This document shows, one piece after another, positions 6,790-15,609 of a DNA stretch of 19,869 bases. The DNA is taken from positions 1-19,869 of the forward strand of contig JANWHF010000285.1 in the NCBI GenBank assembly GCA_025450555.1. The letters are read 5' to 3'. Under the pieces are notes generated by a model, which saw only the letters and a list, made by a program, of their open reading frames with translations, ran no database searches and was not told the DNA's origin. Origin of the DNA: Tepidisphaeraceae bacterium (GTDB taxonomy: Bacteria; Planctomycetota; Phycisphaerae; Tepidisphaerales; Tepidisphaeraceae). Position 1 is the stretch's first letter; each line of letters begins with the position of its first letter. A program made the position numbers and the translations under genes.

Positions 6790-8526
6790 CTACCTTCTTT
6801 GAAGTTTCCACATCAGCCCGATCGCGAGGCAAAGATTCACGAGGTTGCCGCACCAAATCAGCGCCAGGGCAAAATCCAGTGGATTGTTGCTGCCGGTGAA
6901 ATGGATCGGGATTCGGCTGGCGGTGCGCTGGCCAGCGATGATCAGCGTGATGCTCAACAATGCCGGCACGAAGCTCACCGCGAAGGCCGTCAGGAAGTTA
7001 CCGCTTTTGAACATCATGCCCAGCGCGCAGCCCACCATCACCAGAATCAGGCAACTGATGGCGAAGCTCGCGCGACCGTTGCTCTCGGCGATGATTGAGT
7101 TGATGACCGAAGTCTTTTCGCGAACCAGCGTCTTTTGGTCGCCAAGGCCCGCCGCCTGCGGCGATTCATAGAAGGACAAATCGCGCCCGCCAATGGCCTT
7201 TGCCTCTTCACTCATCGGCACTGTGAAGGGCTGAGGGAACCGCTCGCGCACTGCCATGCCCTGCGAGGTCTCAAATGCCACATCCCGCAGATCGACCGTC
7301 ACATCCACCTGGCTCGTGGCGGCATTGGGCTTTGCGTATAGATGCAGCTCCGCCGCGCGCCAGAAGCCGACCACGCGCCCATTTTGCTCATGACGAAATA
7401 CCACCGGCCGCTTGCCGGCATCATTCGGATCGGCAACCGGTCGCGTCGTGCCCGCTGGATGAGATGGCGCAAACTGCGGAATTGGCGCGATCAGCTCCGC
7501 GCCCGCCGACATGGCCGGCCCCTGACCTTCCCAGCTCAAAACGTATCGATCGTTATTCTCAAAATTGAAGATTGCACGATGTGTCGGACCATTCAACTGA
7601 TCGGAAATCTCCTTGAAGAACGCCTGCCGCTGCCCGTTGAAGACAAACAGCGATATCAGCCGGCGAAGCTTCTGGCTGTCGGCGACATTGGCGTACAGTT
7701 CCTTGAGGCGCCAGACGTCCATGAATTTGACGTCTTCCTTAATCGGCGAGGCGATGGTGAATGGGCCGTACTCGGTTTCCTGCACGCCCAACTCGACAGC
7801 GCCTTCATATTGCCGGGGGAATTTGAAGCCTCCATCGAGCCGCAGGGTGAGCTGCACTTCTTCGCCATTGGGGAGGGGATCGATGTATAAAATCGCCCGG
7901 CTGGCGGTGTAAAAATCCTTGGGAACGCGGAAGCTGCGGTCGTCCTTGCGCGGCCGATCGACCGTCACGATCGTGGGGCTGATCAGAACCACCTGCTGCT
8001 GCCCCGGCGGCAGCGTCTGCGGCGGGGGCATGATCGCGTCCTGCGCAAAAATCGTCTGGTCGGCAAATGAAATCTCGTGATTCCGCTCGATCCGGCCCGC
8101 GACGAATTTCGCCAAGTTCGAATATACGACCTTTTCCACCTTCAGTGTTGAAGCCGGGACGATGAAACACAAAAACAGCAAGCTCACGATTGCAACGACA
8201 AGGCCCAGGACCAGGGCCGGGCCGGCAACCGTCATCGAAAACAAGCTGATTCCACTCGATCGAGCGGCGGTTAATTCGTTGTCGGCTGAAAGTCGTCCAT
8301 AGACGACTGCCGTCGCAAACAGCGCCGCGATCGGAAAGGAATAGGTGGTCATCGCGGGCGTGAAGTAGGTGAGCATCTTGCCCACTTGGCCCGCGTCCAA
8401 GCCTTCGCGCGTCAGCGGGCGCAGCAGCCCGCCGAAGCTCATGATGCCGGCCAGGGCGCCCGACGTCATCATGAAGATGCGAAACAGGTCTTTGAAAATG
8501 TATTTGAATAACGTCCGGCTCAGCAT
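6790..8526 (-). CDS. lptF: LPS export permease, LptF-like, enlarged (YjgP/YjgQ family)
   Basis: This is the partner permease of LptG in the LPS exporter. It begins MLSRTLFKYIFKDLFRIFMM, with helix 1 following. Helix 2 leads to the conserved coupling segment VYGRLSADNELTAARSSGIS, and helix 3 is near LVVAIVSLLFLCFIVPAS. The C-terminus has three helices (ISCLILVMVGCALGMMF, FAVSFVPALLSITLIIAG, FALALIWCGNLVNLCLAIGL). At 578 aa it is about 200 residues longer than the roughly 360-370 aa of proteobacterial LptF. The extra length is in the periplasmic region between helices 3 and 4 (about residues 135-480), which includes Pro-rich and Gln-rich segments such as MPPPQTLPPGQQQ. The start is ATG 8526; an out-of-frame ATG lies just upstream and no strong Shine-Dalgarno is seen. 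The long palindrome at 8598-8684 lies directly upstream. Confidence 0.87.
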   Translation of the reverse strand: MLSRTLFKYIFKDLFRIFMMTSGALAGIMSFGGLLRPLTREGLDAGQVGKMLTYFTPAMTTYSFPIAALFATAVVYGRLSADNELTAARSSGISLFSMTVAGPALVLGLVVAIVSLLFLCFIVPASTLKVEKVVYSNLAKFVAGRIERNHEISFADQTIFAQDAIMPPPQTLPPGQQQVVLISPTIVTVDRPRKDDRSFRVPKDFYTASRAILYIDPLPNGEEVQLTLRLDGGFKFPRQYEGAVELGVQETEYGPFTIASPIKEDVKFMDVWRLKELYANVADSQKLRRLISLFVFNGQRQAFFKEISDQLNGPTHRAIFNFENNDRYVLSWEGQGPAMSAGAELIAPIPQFAPSHPAGTTRPVADPNDAGKRPVVFRHEQNGRVVGFWRAAELHLYAKPNAATSQVDVTVDLRDVAFETSQGMAVRERFPQPFTVPMSEEAKAIGGRDLSFYESPQAAGLGDQKTLVREKTSVINSIIAESNGRASFAISCLILVMVGCALGMMFKSGNFLTAFAVSFVPALLSITLIIAGQRTASRIPIHFTGSNNPLDFALALIWCGNLVNLCLAIGLMWKLQRR

Positions 8527-8597
8527 GCGTGATTCATTCTCGTCGAGCTGCTTCGTCTTTCCGCGATAGCCCCAAAAATTTCATTTAGCTTTCGTCA

Positions 8598-8684
8598 GCC
8601 CAGTTTAGCCGCGACGCGCCAGCGGAGCGCTTCTGCGAGCGCTAAAGGAAAGCGCTCCGCTATCGCGTCGCGGCTAAACTGGGC
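8598..8684. repeat. 87-bp long palindrome (two-tier hairpin), REP/MITE-like or terminator
   Basis: The outer arms 8598-8618 and 8664-8684 are perfect 21-base inverted copies (the left begins GCCCAGTTTAGCCG). After a 2-base mismatch on each side (CC/AT), the inner arms AGCGGAGCGCTT (8621-8632) and AAGCGCTCCGCT (8650-8661) pair perfectly over 12 bases. The loop is 17 bases. The self-complementary hexamer AGCGCT occurs three times: in both inner arms and in the loop. It lies after the aminotransferase stop and before lptF, both on the minus strand, so it could terminate the addB-led operon. Its length and regularity also fit a dispersed intergenic palindromic element. Multicopy status cannot be judged from one window. 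Confidence 0.8.
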
Positions 8685-8703
8685 AGTCCGTGCGTGACCT
8701 GCG

Positions 8704-10038
8704 TCAGGCGCGGGCACTCGTCACCTTCTGCCCCATCTTTGGCGCTCCGTGCTCGTTAATTTCCTGCGCGACGACTTCCGCAAGTCGCTGAATGCCCGCA
8801 TCAATCTGCTCCGGCGCGACCTGCCCAAAACTCAGGCGCAGATGATTGACCGGCAATTCCCCGTGCTCATCCGCGACAAAGCAGTAATCGCCCGGCACAT
8901 ACAGCACGCCCGCTGAGACGCAGCGCTGAAACATCCGCGAACTTCGGCGCGTGTCGATATCGGCCGGCAACGTCAGCCAGACGTATAGCCCGCCATGGGG
9001 CTTCGTCCACGAGAGCTCCGGATGTTTTGGCATGTGACGCGACAGCGATTGCAGAATCGCATCGCGCTTGGCTCGGTAGCTCTGACACAGCGTCTGCACG
9101 TGCGACTGATACATTCCGCTTTGCAGAGCATTCAGGGCGATGTATTGGCAAACATTCGCCGAGCCAAAATCGTGATTGCCTTTTTGCTGCACGACAGCAT
9201 CCAGCAGATCGGCCGGCATCGCGCTGTATCCCAGCTTGATGCCGGGTGCAAAAGGCTTGCTGAAAGTGTTGCTGATAATCACGTGGCGGTTCTCGCGATC
9301 GAACGACTTAATCGACGGCAGCGGCTGCCCGTCGTAGCGCAGCTCGCGATAAGCCGCATCTTCATGAATCATGATGCGGTGATGCGTGCTGAACCGCCGA
9401 GCCAGTTCCAGCAATTTGCGTCGGCGGGGGAGCGAGAGCGTCAAACCGGTTGGGTTATCGAAATAGCTGGTGCAATAGATCAGCTTCACGCGCGAAAGGC
9501 GCCCCTCGCGCTGCAATCGAAGCAGAACCTGTTCGACCGCATCGGCATCCATTCCATCTTCATCCATAGGCGCCGCGACGACCGTTGCGCCAAGCGAAGT
9601 AAGGGTGCCGGTGTAAACAAAGTAGCTTGGATTGGCGGCGATGACGATATCGCCGGGGTCCAGCAGCACATCGCCGACCAGGTAAAGCACCTGCTGCGAG
9701 CCGGTGGTGACGAGAATGTCGTCGGCTGAATATCCCAGCTCCCCTTCCGGAACTTGCTCGACGCGCGCCAGGTGAGAAAGCAATTCCTTCCGCAGCGTGC
9801 GAAGGCCGAGCGTCGTGTCATATTGCAGAGCTGCGCGCGCACGCGCATCATCGCCGAATAGGCGTTGGGTGATCTGCTCGCACTGCTCAACCGGCAGCGT
9901 TCGCGGATCCACCAAACCTGCCGCCAAATTGATCAAATGCGGATTGTGCAGCGCTGTCTGGATCAGGTAGCTGATCGGCTGTTCGACTGTGCGCCGGGAT
10001 TTTGCCGAAAACGGAAGTCGGCTGGCTGCTTCACTCAC
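8704..10038 (-). CDS. PLP-dependent aminotransferase, class I/II (fold type I)
   Basis: This cytosolic transaminase is 444 aa from GTG 10038, a normal length for the LysN/2-aminoadipate or MocR-like catalytic-domain group. Visible features in order are AAGLVDPRTLP near the N-terminus, VTTGSQQVLYLVGDVLLDPGD, the PLP-ring contacts in SYFDNPTGLTLS (N195) and HEDAAYRELRY (D227), and SNTFSKPFAPGIKLGY. The Schiff-base lysine is K261 in the last motif. That motif has Lys where many relatives have Arg (PGxRxGY). The C-terminus LRLSFGQVAPEQIDAGIQRLAEVV is typical. No GntR-type helix-turn-helix precedes it, so it is not a full MocR regulator. The substrate cannot be read from sequence; an aromatic or aminoadipate/branched-chain role is possible. 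The start is fixed by AAGGA seven bases before GTG, although the frame is open to TTG 10092. It follows the SET gene by 50 bp. Confidence 0.9.
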   Translation of the reverse strand: MSEAASRLPFSAKSRRTVEQPISYLIQTALHNPHLINLAAGLVDPRTLPVEQCEQITQRLFGDDARARAALQYDTTLGLRTLRKELLSHLARVEQVPEGELGYSADDILVTTGSQQVLYLVGDVLLDPGDIVIAANPSYFVYTGTLTSLGATVVAAPMDEDGMDADAVEQVLLRLQREGRLSRVKLIYCTSYFDNPTGLTLSLPRRRKLLELARRFSTHHRIMIHEDAAYRELRYDGQPLPSIKSFDRENRHVIISNTFSKPFAPGIKLGYSAMPADLLDAVVQQKGNHDFGSANVCQYIALNALQSGMYQSHVQTLCQSYRAKRDAILQSLSRHMPKHPELSWTKPHGGLYVWLTLPADIDTRRSSRMFQRCVSAGVLYVPGDYCFVADEHGELPVNHLRLSFGQVAPEQIDAGIQRLAEVVAQEINEHGAPKMGQKVTSARA

Positions 10039-10045
10039 TTGGATA

Positions 10046-10050
10046 TCCTT
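10046..10050 (-). promoter_or_regulatory. Shine-Dalgarno that sets the aminotransferase start
   Basis: AAGGA on the minus strand lies seven bases before GTG 10038. It supports GTG over the in-frame TTG at 10092, which would overlap the end of the SET gene and add 18 residues unlike the family N-terminus. Confidence 0.6.
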
Positions 10051-10088
10051 GCGAATTAGGGCAATCCTACAGAACCGCCGCTGGCCAT

Positions 10089-10586
10089 TCAAACGTTGCC
10101 TCGCCCGTCCCAGCTTTCATCGACGCTTTCGAGCAATTCCATCATTTCGCGCGTCGTCCGCAACATGGTTTGCCGGGCGGAAAAGCCGCGAATTTCGCGG
10201 CTCGTCACGGCATCGCGATAGATGCCGATGTCGGTGTCATCGATCAGCGGGCGGTAATCGAGGGTCATTTCCTCGCCCGAGCCAATGTCGCGTCTGGCAA
10301 TAATGACGCCGCAATGGCACAGCAGGTTCGGCTCGAAGGAGTGGTTGAGGTAGGTGTAAGGCTCGGCCTCATTGCCGCACGTATAGTAAAGCCCAGCATA
10401 GCGTGTGGCCGTGCGCACCGTCGGCTGGCGATTTTCCTTCACCGCCTCCAGGAACTGCGCTTCGGTAATCACGTCGGCCCCAATGGGGAAAAAGCAGACG
10501 ATCGTCGCCTTGCGAATCGGCGCGGTCGCAAATAACCCTTTGCCAAAAATCCCCGATTCGCGCACTTCGCACTGGACATACATCAT
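10089..10586 (-). CDS. SET-domain protein (putative protein-lysine methyltransferase)
   Basis: This is a single-domain SET protein of 165 aa. The N-terminal SET signature is ESGIFGKGLFATAPI (the GxG S-adenosylmethionine site). The central core is YLNHSFEPNLL, with the pseudoknot NHS at residues 81-83. GSGEEMTLDYR contains Y111, the expected catalytic tyrosine. No post-SET zinc cysteines are seen, and the usual Cys of NHSCxPN is Phe. Family knowledge supports S-adenosylmethionine-dependent methylation of lysine in a protein; the target is unknown. The C-terminus (about 130-165) is charged and looks helical. It lies nine bases after truD. Its AAGGA Shine-Dalgarno (10593-10597) overlaps the truD stop codon, so translation is probably coupled to truD. 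Catalytic activity is inferred. Confidence 0.88.
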   Translation of the reverse strand: MMYVQCEVRESGIFGKGLFATAPIRKATIVCFFPIGADVITEAQFLEAVKENRQPTVRTATRYAGLYYTCGNEAEPYTYLNHSFEPNLLCHCGVIIARRDIGSGEEMTLDYRPLIDDTDIGIYRDAVTSREIRGFSARQTMLRTTREMMELLESVDESWDGRGNV

Positions 10587-10595
10587 CGCATTTCC

Positions 10596-11825
10596 TTACA
10601 TCGCGCCTTGAGCATCATTCGTCTTCATCAACTCGCCCAATAGCACCGTGGCAAATGAGCCGGCTGGCAGCGTGAAACCAACCGTGACATGCGGACCAAA
10701 ATCATCGACGCCGCCCGACAGTTCCACGTTCTCGGGCCGAACGCGCAGGGGCCGCCTTGTGCCTTTGACGCGGAGCACGCCGCTTCGCTTGAAATCGGCC
10801 GGTGCTAGCGCGACTTCGCCAAAGGCCTCCGATTCGATTTCCATCGGCTTGCCCATCGGAATCGCCATGCGAAAGCCAATCATCGGCCCACTGGGGCTGA
10901 TCTCAAACGCATCACATCTAGGCTGCTCGACCGCGGCATTGTCCACATGAAACGGCGCGCCGTTGACATGCTTATAGGCGATGTCCCCATCCATGAGCCG
11001 ATCGAGACTGTCGATGCGCCGCGCGGTGACTGCATTGAACATGCGCGACTGCAACGCGGACACCCACAGCCGCCGCAGCTTTTCATCGACCGATCGCACC
11101 GCCGCGGCGGGCCTGCCGGTCTTGATGAGCCGCGCGAGGATTCTGCGCTCCATTCCGCATCGTCGCGGCCACGCTTTCATGGCCGCTTCAAGATCGCCGC
11201 GCTCGAAGTGAGATCGTGCCGCGTGGGTCTGACCATCATCGATGCCTGAAAGAGGATTTCCCAGCAGGAGCCGCAGCACTTCCCGATCGTCGCCGCGGAC
11301 GAATGCAGCTCCGAGCAAATCGTTGTCGCCCCGGCGGCCAAAGCGCTGCTCGCCGAAATAATTGGGCATTCCCCTCCGCTCGATTTCCGCGAGGATTGGC
11401 TTGACTTTGATCGCGTCAGTCGGCGGCACGTCGCGGATTTTGATCGCGAACCGATTGCCCGCCAGGTGACCCAGCCGAAGCTTGTTGCCGTGACGATCGA
11501 CCCAGAGGACCTGCACTCCTTCGACCTTCGCCTCCATCACAGCCTGCGGCTCGACACCCTGGATCGACAGCATCTGCCGGGTGACGGCGGCGGCGTCCTT
11601 CATCCCCGCGAATGCAATGTCGCGCGAAGAAATATGCAGGTAGCGCGCAATCCGATCGATCGCCTCGAATGTCGTAATGCCGGTTTTCTGAATTTCGCAA
11701 TAGACATGCTCGCCGCTTCCGCTTGGCTCATAAAGCGGGATCTCCTGCACCTGGAAATCATCCGGCCGCTGCTTGATCCGGCCGCCAATGCCAGGGAATT
11801 CGCGCGTGAGATACGGGAGCGGCAT
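10596..11825 (-). CDS. truD: tRNA pseudouridine(13) synthase TruD
   Basis: The enzyme isomerises uridine 13 of certain tRNAs to pseudouridine. The protein is 409 aa from ATG 11825, longer than the 349-aa E. coli enzyme. The start MPLPYLTREFPGIGGRIKQRPDDFQVQEIPLY matches family N-termini. The catalytic Asp is D77 in AFAGMKDAAAVTRQ. Further signatures are LGHLAGNRFAIKIRDV, NYFGEQRFGRRGDND and the C-terminal LPAGSFATVLLGEL. An in-frame ATG at 11858 would add 11 residues and start ten bases after the addA stop. Neither start has an obvious Shine-Dalgarno, and I chose 11825 on homology. The gene is packed between addA and the SET gene, so it is most likely part of the addB-led operon. Confidence 0.93.
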   Translation of the reverse strand: MPLPYLTREFPGIGGRIKQRPDDFQVQEIPLYEPSGSGEHVYCEIQKTGITTFEAIDRIARYLHISSRDIAFAGMKDAAAVTRQMLSIQGVEPQAVMEAKVEGVQVLWVDRHGNKLRLGHLAGNRFAIKIRDVPPTDAIKVKPILAEIERRGMPNYFGEQRFGRRGDNDLLGAAFVRGDDREVLRLLLGNPLSGIDDGQTHAARSHFERGDLEAAMKAWPRRCGMERRILARLIKTGRPAAAVRSVDEKLRRLWVSALQSRMFNAVTARRIDSLDRLMDGDIAYKHVNGAPFHVDNAAVEQPRCDAFEISPSGPMIGFRMAIPMGKPMEIESEAFGEVALAPADFKRSGVLRVKGTRRPLRVRPENVELSGGVDDFGPHVTVGFTLPAGSFATVLLGELMKTNDAQGAM

Positions 11826-11868
11826 AGGGCCGGAATGATAGGAACAGCCCGGCACCATTGCTATGGGA

Positions 11869-14800
11869 TCAGACGTCGTAAATCATCTGCGCCGTCAGAA
11901 AGACCAGGGACGTACGCATAACTGGTTTGCTTGTGATGCGCTCGATGGCCTCCCTGTAGGCCTGCAATTGCGGACGGTAGGATTCGGCTCGGTTTGGAAC
12001 CAGAAGGGGCGGGATCGAATCGGTTTTGTAATCGATGATGATGGAGCCATGAGGCAACGCGATTAGCGCATCGAGCCGGCCGCGCACCATGACACGATCC
12101 ATGGGGTCATCCGAGGCCTTGCCGCTCGGCGGCCGCTTTGGAGCGATCGGAAAATAGACAGACATTTCATGGCGCACCTTCGACGCGTTTTCCCGCATCA
12201 AGGCGCCCAGCTCGCTTTTTACAAACCACAGCACCGCAGGCAGATCGACCCATTTTGCTTCGGGCGAGGTCAGAATCCTGTGCTTCACCATCGCCTGAAT
12301 CTGCGATTCGATGTCGGCCGCGGTTAGCGTTCCGATGAAATTCAGATGCTGCAGAACCAGATGCGTAGCGGTGCCTTTGTCGGTCGCCGAGCCGATGGAG
12401 CGGTCGGCAAGGAAGCGGGGCGTTGCAAGCCGACTGATGTTGTCGGTCCGAAGAGCGCCTGGCGTCGGCGAAGAATCTCGAACTTCTTTGCTCGCCTGCT
12501 CCGTTACGGCAGTCACCGCGATGGACGCAGTCACGTTGCCATAAGAGCGGTAGGGATCGACATAAGAAATTCGCTCGAGCGCAGCCTTGGCGCGCGGACT
12601 GGACGCAGGAGGAAACGGCAACGCATCGAGTCGTGCAATCGCCTTCTGAATCGGCGTCGGAGCGGAATCGGGCCGCTTCGGCCCGGCAGCCAAAGCAATC
12701 CCATCGCCCATCTCCATGCGCTCAAACAGCGGCTCGCGCGTTCCAGCGGTCATCGCTTCGATAGGGCCGATCCAATCCAGCATTGTTCTAGCCGAAAGAA
12801 CGACATCGGCCGGGAGCTTGCAATCCTGCCCGGCCCAATCAGCTGCCCACTGGTCTTCCGTCTTTTTCGAGCAGGTGCCGATCATGATCAGATGTTCGCG
12901 GGCGCGCGTTGCCGCGACATAAAGCACGCGGAGCTCTTCTGCCAATGCCAGTCGGCGCAGCCGCTCTTTCACCAGACAAAGGCCGAGCGACGGATATCGG
13001 CACTGCTTTTGTTCATCGACCACCGACATACCCAAGCCGCCGGCGCGATCGAGCAGGATGTGCCCGCGGCTGTCGCTCAGGTTGATCTGCTTCCCCAGAT
13101 CGGGAAGAAACACGATCGGAAACTCCAGCCCCTTTGCGCGGTGAACGCTCATGATGCGCACGACATTCTGCGCTTCGATGGCTACTGCAGCCGGCGCGGG
13201 ATCCGCTTCTTCGCGGAGGGCGTGAAGGAAGTTCAGGAATCGCGAAAGCCCCTGGTGCTGAAAATTCCCAAATTGCGCGGCTCGCTCATAAAGCTCGATC
13301 AGATTCGCAGCGCGCTGCGGACCATCCTGCAAGCCGGAAACGAAAGTCAGGTATCCCGTCTGCTGATAAATCTGCCAGAGTACATCCGCCAGCGGCCGGC
13401 GATGGGCGGCATCGCGCCACTTCTGAAGTTCCTTGAAGAATTTATTGAGCCAGTCGGCCAGTTCGTTGCGCTGCTCGATGGCGTAGCGAAATACCGCTTC
13501 ATGAAACGCCATGCCCTGCACGCCGCTCGGATATGCCAGACGAATGCGCGCCAGATTTGATTCCGGCTCCGGCATTTTTGCCAGCGGACTGCGAAGAAGT
13601 GCCGCCAACGGAATATCCTGCCGCTGGTTGTCCAGGACGTTCAGCAGCGCCAGCACATCCTGCACTTCAACCGACGCGAAAAATCCGCTGCCGCTTTGGG
13701 CATAGACGGGTATGTCGGATTGCCGCAGGACGCGGGCAAACTGCTCCGCCTTGTAACGCATCGCGCGGAGAAGAATGACAATGTCACCATAGCAGGCCGG
13801 CTTTGATTGCAAACCATCCGGCCCATCGTGCATGACATGCATGCCGTGCGCGGTGTCGTTGCCGATGATTTCCCGAATTCGAGCGGCGATTAATTGGGCT
13901 TCGCGCTCTGTTCGATCCAGTTCCTCGGGCGTTTCCTCGCCCTCATTCGATACGCTCTCGATTTTGTCCGGCAGGATATGCAATTCGATCGGGGCGCCAG
14001 TGAAGCATCGCTTGTCATTCGGATAAATTTTGCCGGCCCGTAATGCGTGGCTGTCGTCATATTCAATTTCCGTAGCGTCGCCAATCATCAGCCGGCCAAA
14101 GAAGTCATTGAGTGCATCGAGCAGGCGGCCCCGGCTTCGGAAATTGGCCTGAAGATCAATGACCTCGCCGATTTCGCCGTCGTCACGAAACGCGTCCTCG
14201 CGCGCGAGAAACTGTCGTGGCTCAGCAAGTCGAAACCGATAGATGCTCTGCTTTACATCGCCGACGCAAAAGAGATTGCCCGGCATGCGCTCGCTCTGCA
14301 CGCACTCCCGGCTGATGAGCCGAAGAATCGCGTCCTGAACCTGATTGATGTCCTGGTATTCATCCACCAGCACATGCACAAACTCGCGGTGGTAAGAGCG
14401 GGCGATGGCTGACGGATCGAGCATACCTGCCGGCCCATCGCGCAAGATTCCCAGCGCCATGCGTTCCAGATCGGCAAAATCCACGGCCCGTGCCGCTCCT
14501 TTCGCATGTTCGTATCTCTTTTGAAATCGCTCGAGCAGATCGAGGAATGCGTTGGCGTGCGGAATGACGGCCTTCATGCCGGTGCGCCACTGCTCGCTGG
14601 TGAATCGCAACAGTGAACGCCAATCGCCTTCCTTCATCGGCTTGCGAACCGATTCAACCGCCGCCTTTCCCGCGGCAACGCGCGAATCATCGCCCGGTTG
14701 CTTTGGCAATTTGTATTGTTTCCAATCCAGATCCTTGACCGCTTCACACAGCGCATCGAGGCCCGATTCAAAGAACACGTGGGTCCAATGCCGAATGATT

Positions 14801-15609
14801 TGGGCCAAGCCATCGAGGTAATCGCAATAAGCGGGACAGCCGAGGCGACGAGTTTGCTCCTTTGCTTCGGCGCAGCGGCGAAACATCGTCTGCAAGCCCT
14901 GGCGCACGACCATCAGCAAATCGCATCCCATTTCCGAAAGATCGATCGGATCGCGCGCCGCCTCGGCGATCGATCGACGTGCATGATTCATCCAGCCGAC
15001 AGGATCCAGAACGCTGGTGAGCAGTTCATGGGCGTGGAGGATTTGCCGAAGGACCGGCGCGTCATTTCCATCGCCGTACGCATCGATCAGGCGATGAAAA
15101 GAGCGATCGCTGTCCAGTTCATAGCTGTCATCGAAAAGTGCGCGCGCCGTCTCGCGGCGCGTCAGCAGTGCTTCATCGCCATCCAGTACGCGAAACGACG
15201 GATCGAGGGCCGCCTGCTGAAAATGCTGTCGAAGCAGCCGATGGCAAAAGCTGTGGAGGGTGCTGATCTGGGCCTGATCGACGAGTGCAAGCTGCTGCGC
15301 CAATCGAGGTGATCCGCCACGCTCAATCCGATCCGACAGCGCGGCGGCGATGCGCTGCCTCATCCCCAGTGCCGCCGATTCGGTAAATGTCACCACCAGC
15401 AGCTCATTGACGTCGCAGGGCTGAGGCGCGTCGCAGACCAGGTGAACGCAGCGCTCCGCCAGGACGCTGGTTTTGCCCGATCCCGCGGCGGCGGAAACAA
15501 GAAGGCTCTTGCCGGTTGTCTGGATGCCACGCAGTTGCTCGGGCGTCCATTTTGACGTCAGCATTGTCGGAGGGACGAATGTGGCGGGTTCTATTCGGTC
15601 AGTCGGCAT
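11869..15609 (-). CDS. addA: ATP-dependent helicase/nuclease subunit AddA
   Basis: This is the UvrD-like motor and nuclease subunit of AddAB, which unwinds and resects double-strand break ends and yields 3' tails for RecA. The protein is 1246 aa. Helicase motifs are the Q-motif region KWTPEQLRGI, Walker A SAAAGSGKT (39-47), motif Ia TFTESAALGMRQRI, Walker B DEYQD (416-420), CVGDVKQSIYRFR, IMSVHRAKGLEFPIVFLPD, and motif VI LYVAATRAREHL. The C-terminal RecB-type nuclease has GTATHLVLQHL (H1083) and IIIDYKTD (1193-1197) followed by YRPQLQAYREAI, so it looks active. Motif Ia has LG where AE is usual. The ATG start overlaps the last 11 bases of addB, with GGAAGG six bases upstream inside addB (15616-15621), a sign of translational coupling. 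This start lengthens the N-terminus by about 15 residues before MLTSKWTPEQ. Confidence 0.96.
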   Translation of the reverse strand: MPTDRIEPATFVPPTMLTSKWTPEQLRGIQTTGKSLLVSAAAGSGKTSVLAERCVHLVCDAPQPCDVNELLVVTFTESAALGMRQRIAAALSDRIERGGSPRLAQQLALVDQAQISTLHSFCHRLLRQHFQQAALDPSFRVLDGDEALLTRRETARALFDDSYELDSDRSFHRLIDAYGDGNDAPVLRQILHAHELLTSVLDPVGWMNHARRSIAEAARDPIDLSEMGCDLLMVVRQGLQTMFRRCAEAKEQTRRLGCPAYCDYLDGLAQIIRHWTHVFFESGLDALCEAVKDLDWKQYKLPKQPGDDSRVAAGKAAVESVRKPMKEGDWRSLLRFTSEQWRTGMKAVIPHANAFLDLLERFQKRYEHAKGAARAVDFADLERMALGILRDGPAGMLDPSAIARSYHREFVHVLVDEYQDINQVQDAILRLISRECVQSERMPGNLFCVGDVKQSIYRFRLAEPRQFLAREDAFRDDGEIGEVIDLQANFRSRGRLLDALNDFFGRLMIGDATEIEYDDSHALRAGKIYPNDKRCFTGAPIELHILPDKIESVSNEGEETPEELDRTEREAQLIAARIREIIGNDTAHGMHVMHDGPDGLQSKPACYGDIVILLRAMRYKAEQFARVLRQSDIPVYAQSGSGFFASVEVQDVLALLNVLDNQRQDIPLAALLRSPLAKMPEPESNLARIRLAYPSGVQGMAFHEAVFRYAIEQRNELADWLNKFFKELQKWRDAAHRRPLADVLWQIYQQTGYLTFVSGLQDGPQRAANLIELYERAAQFGNFQHQGLSRFLNFLHALREEADPAPAAVAIEAQNVVRIMSVHRAKGLEFPIVFLPDLGKQINLSDSRGHILLDRAGGLGMSVVDEQKQCRYPSLGLCLVKERLRRLALAEELRVLYVAATRAREHLIMIGTCSKKTEDQWAADWAGQDCKLPADVVLSARTMLDWIGPIEAMTAGTREPLFERMEMGDGIALAAGPKRPDSAPTPIQKAIARLDALPFPPASSPRAKAALERISYVDPYRSYGNVTASIAVTAVTEQASKEVRDSSPTPGALRTDNISRLATPRFLADRSIGSATDKGTATHLVLQHLNFIGTLTAADIESQIQAMVKHRILTSPEAKWVDLPAVLWFVKSELGALMRENASKVRHEMSVYFPIAPKRPPSGKASDDPMDRVMVRGRLDALIALPHGSIIIDYKTDSIPPLLVPNRAESYRPQLQAYREAIERITSKPVMRTSLVFLTAQMIYDV

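Noticed and set aside
8995..9729. 244-codon plus-strand open frame inside the aminotransferase gene
   Set aside because: It is antisense to the PLP-binding motifs and is a mirror of the true codon pattern.
12346..13560. 404-codon plus-strand open frame inside addA
   Set aside because: It is antisense to the helicase core motifs, its translation is Arg/His-rich without recognisable domains, and long antisense frames are expected in GC-rich coding DNA.
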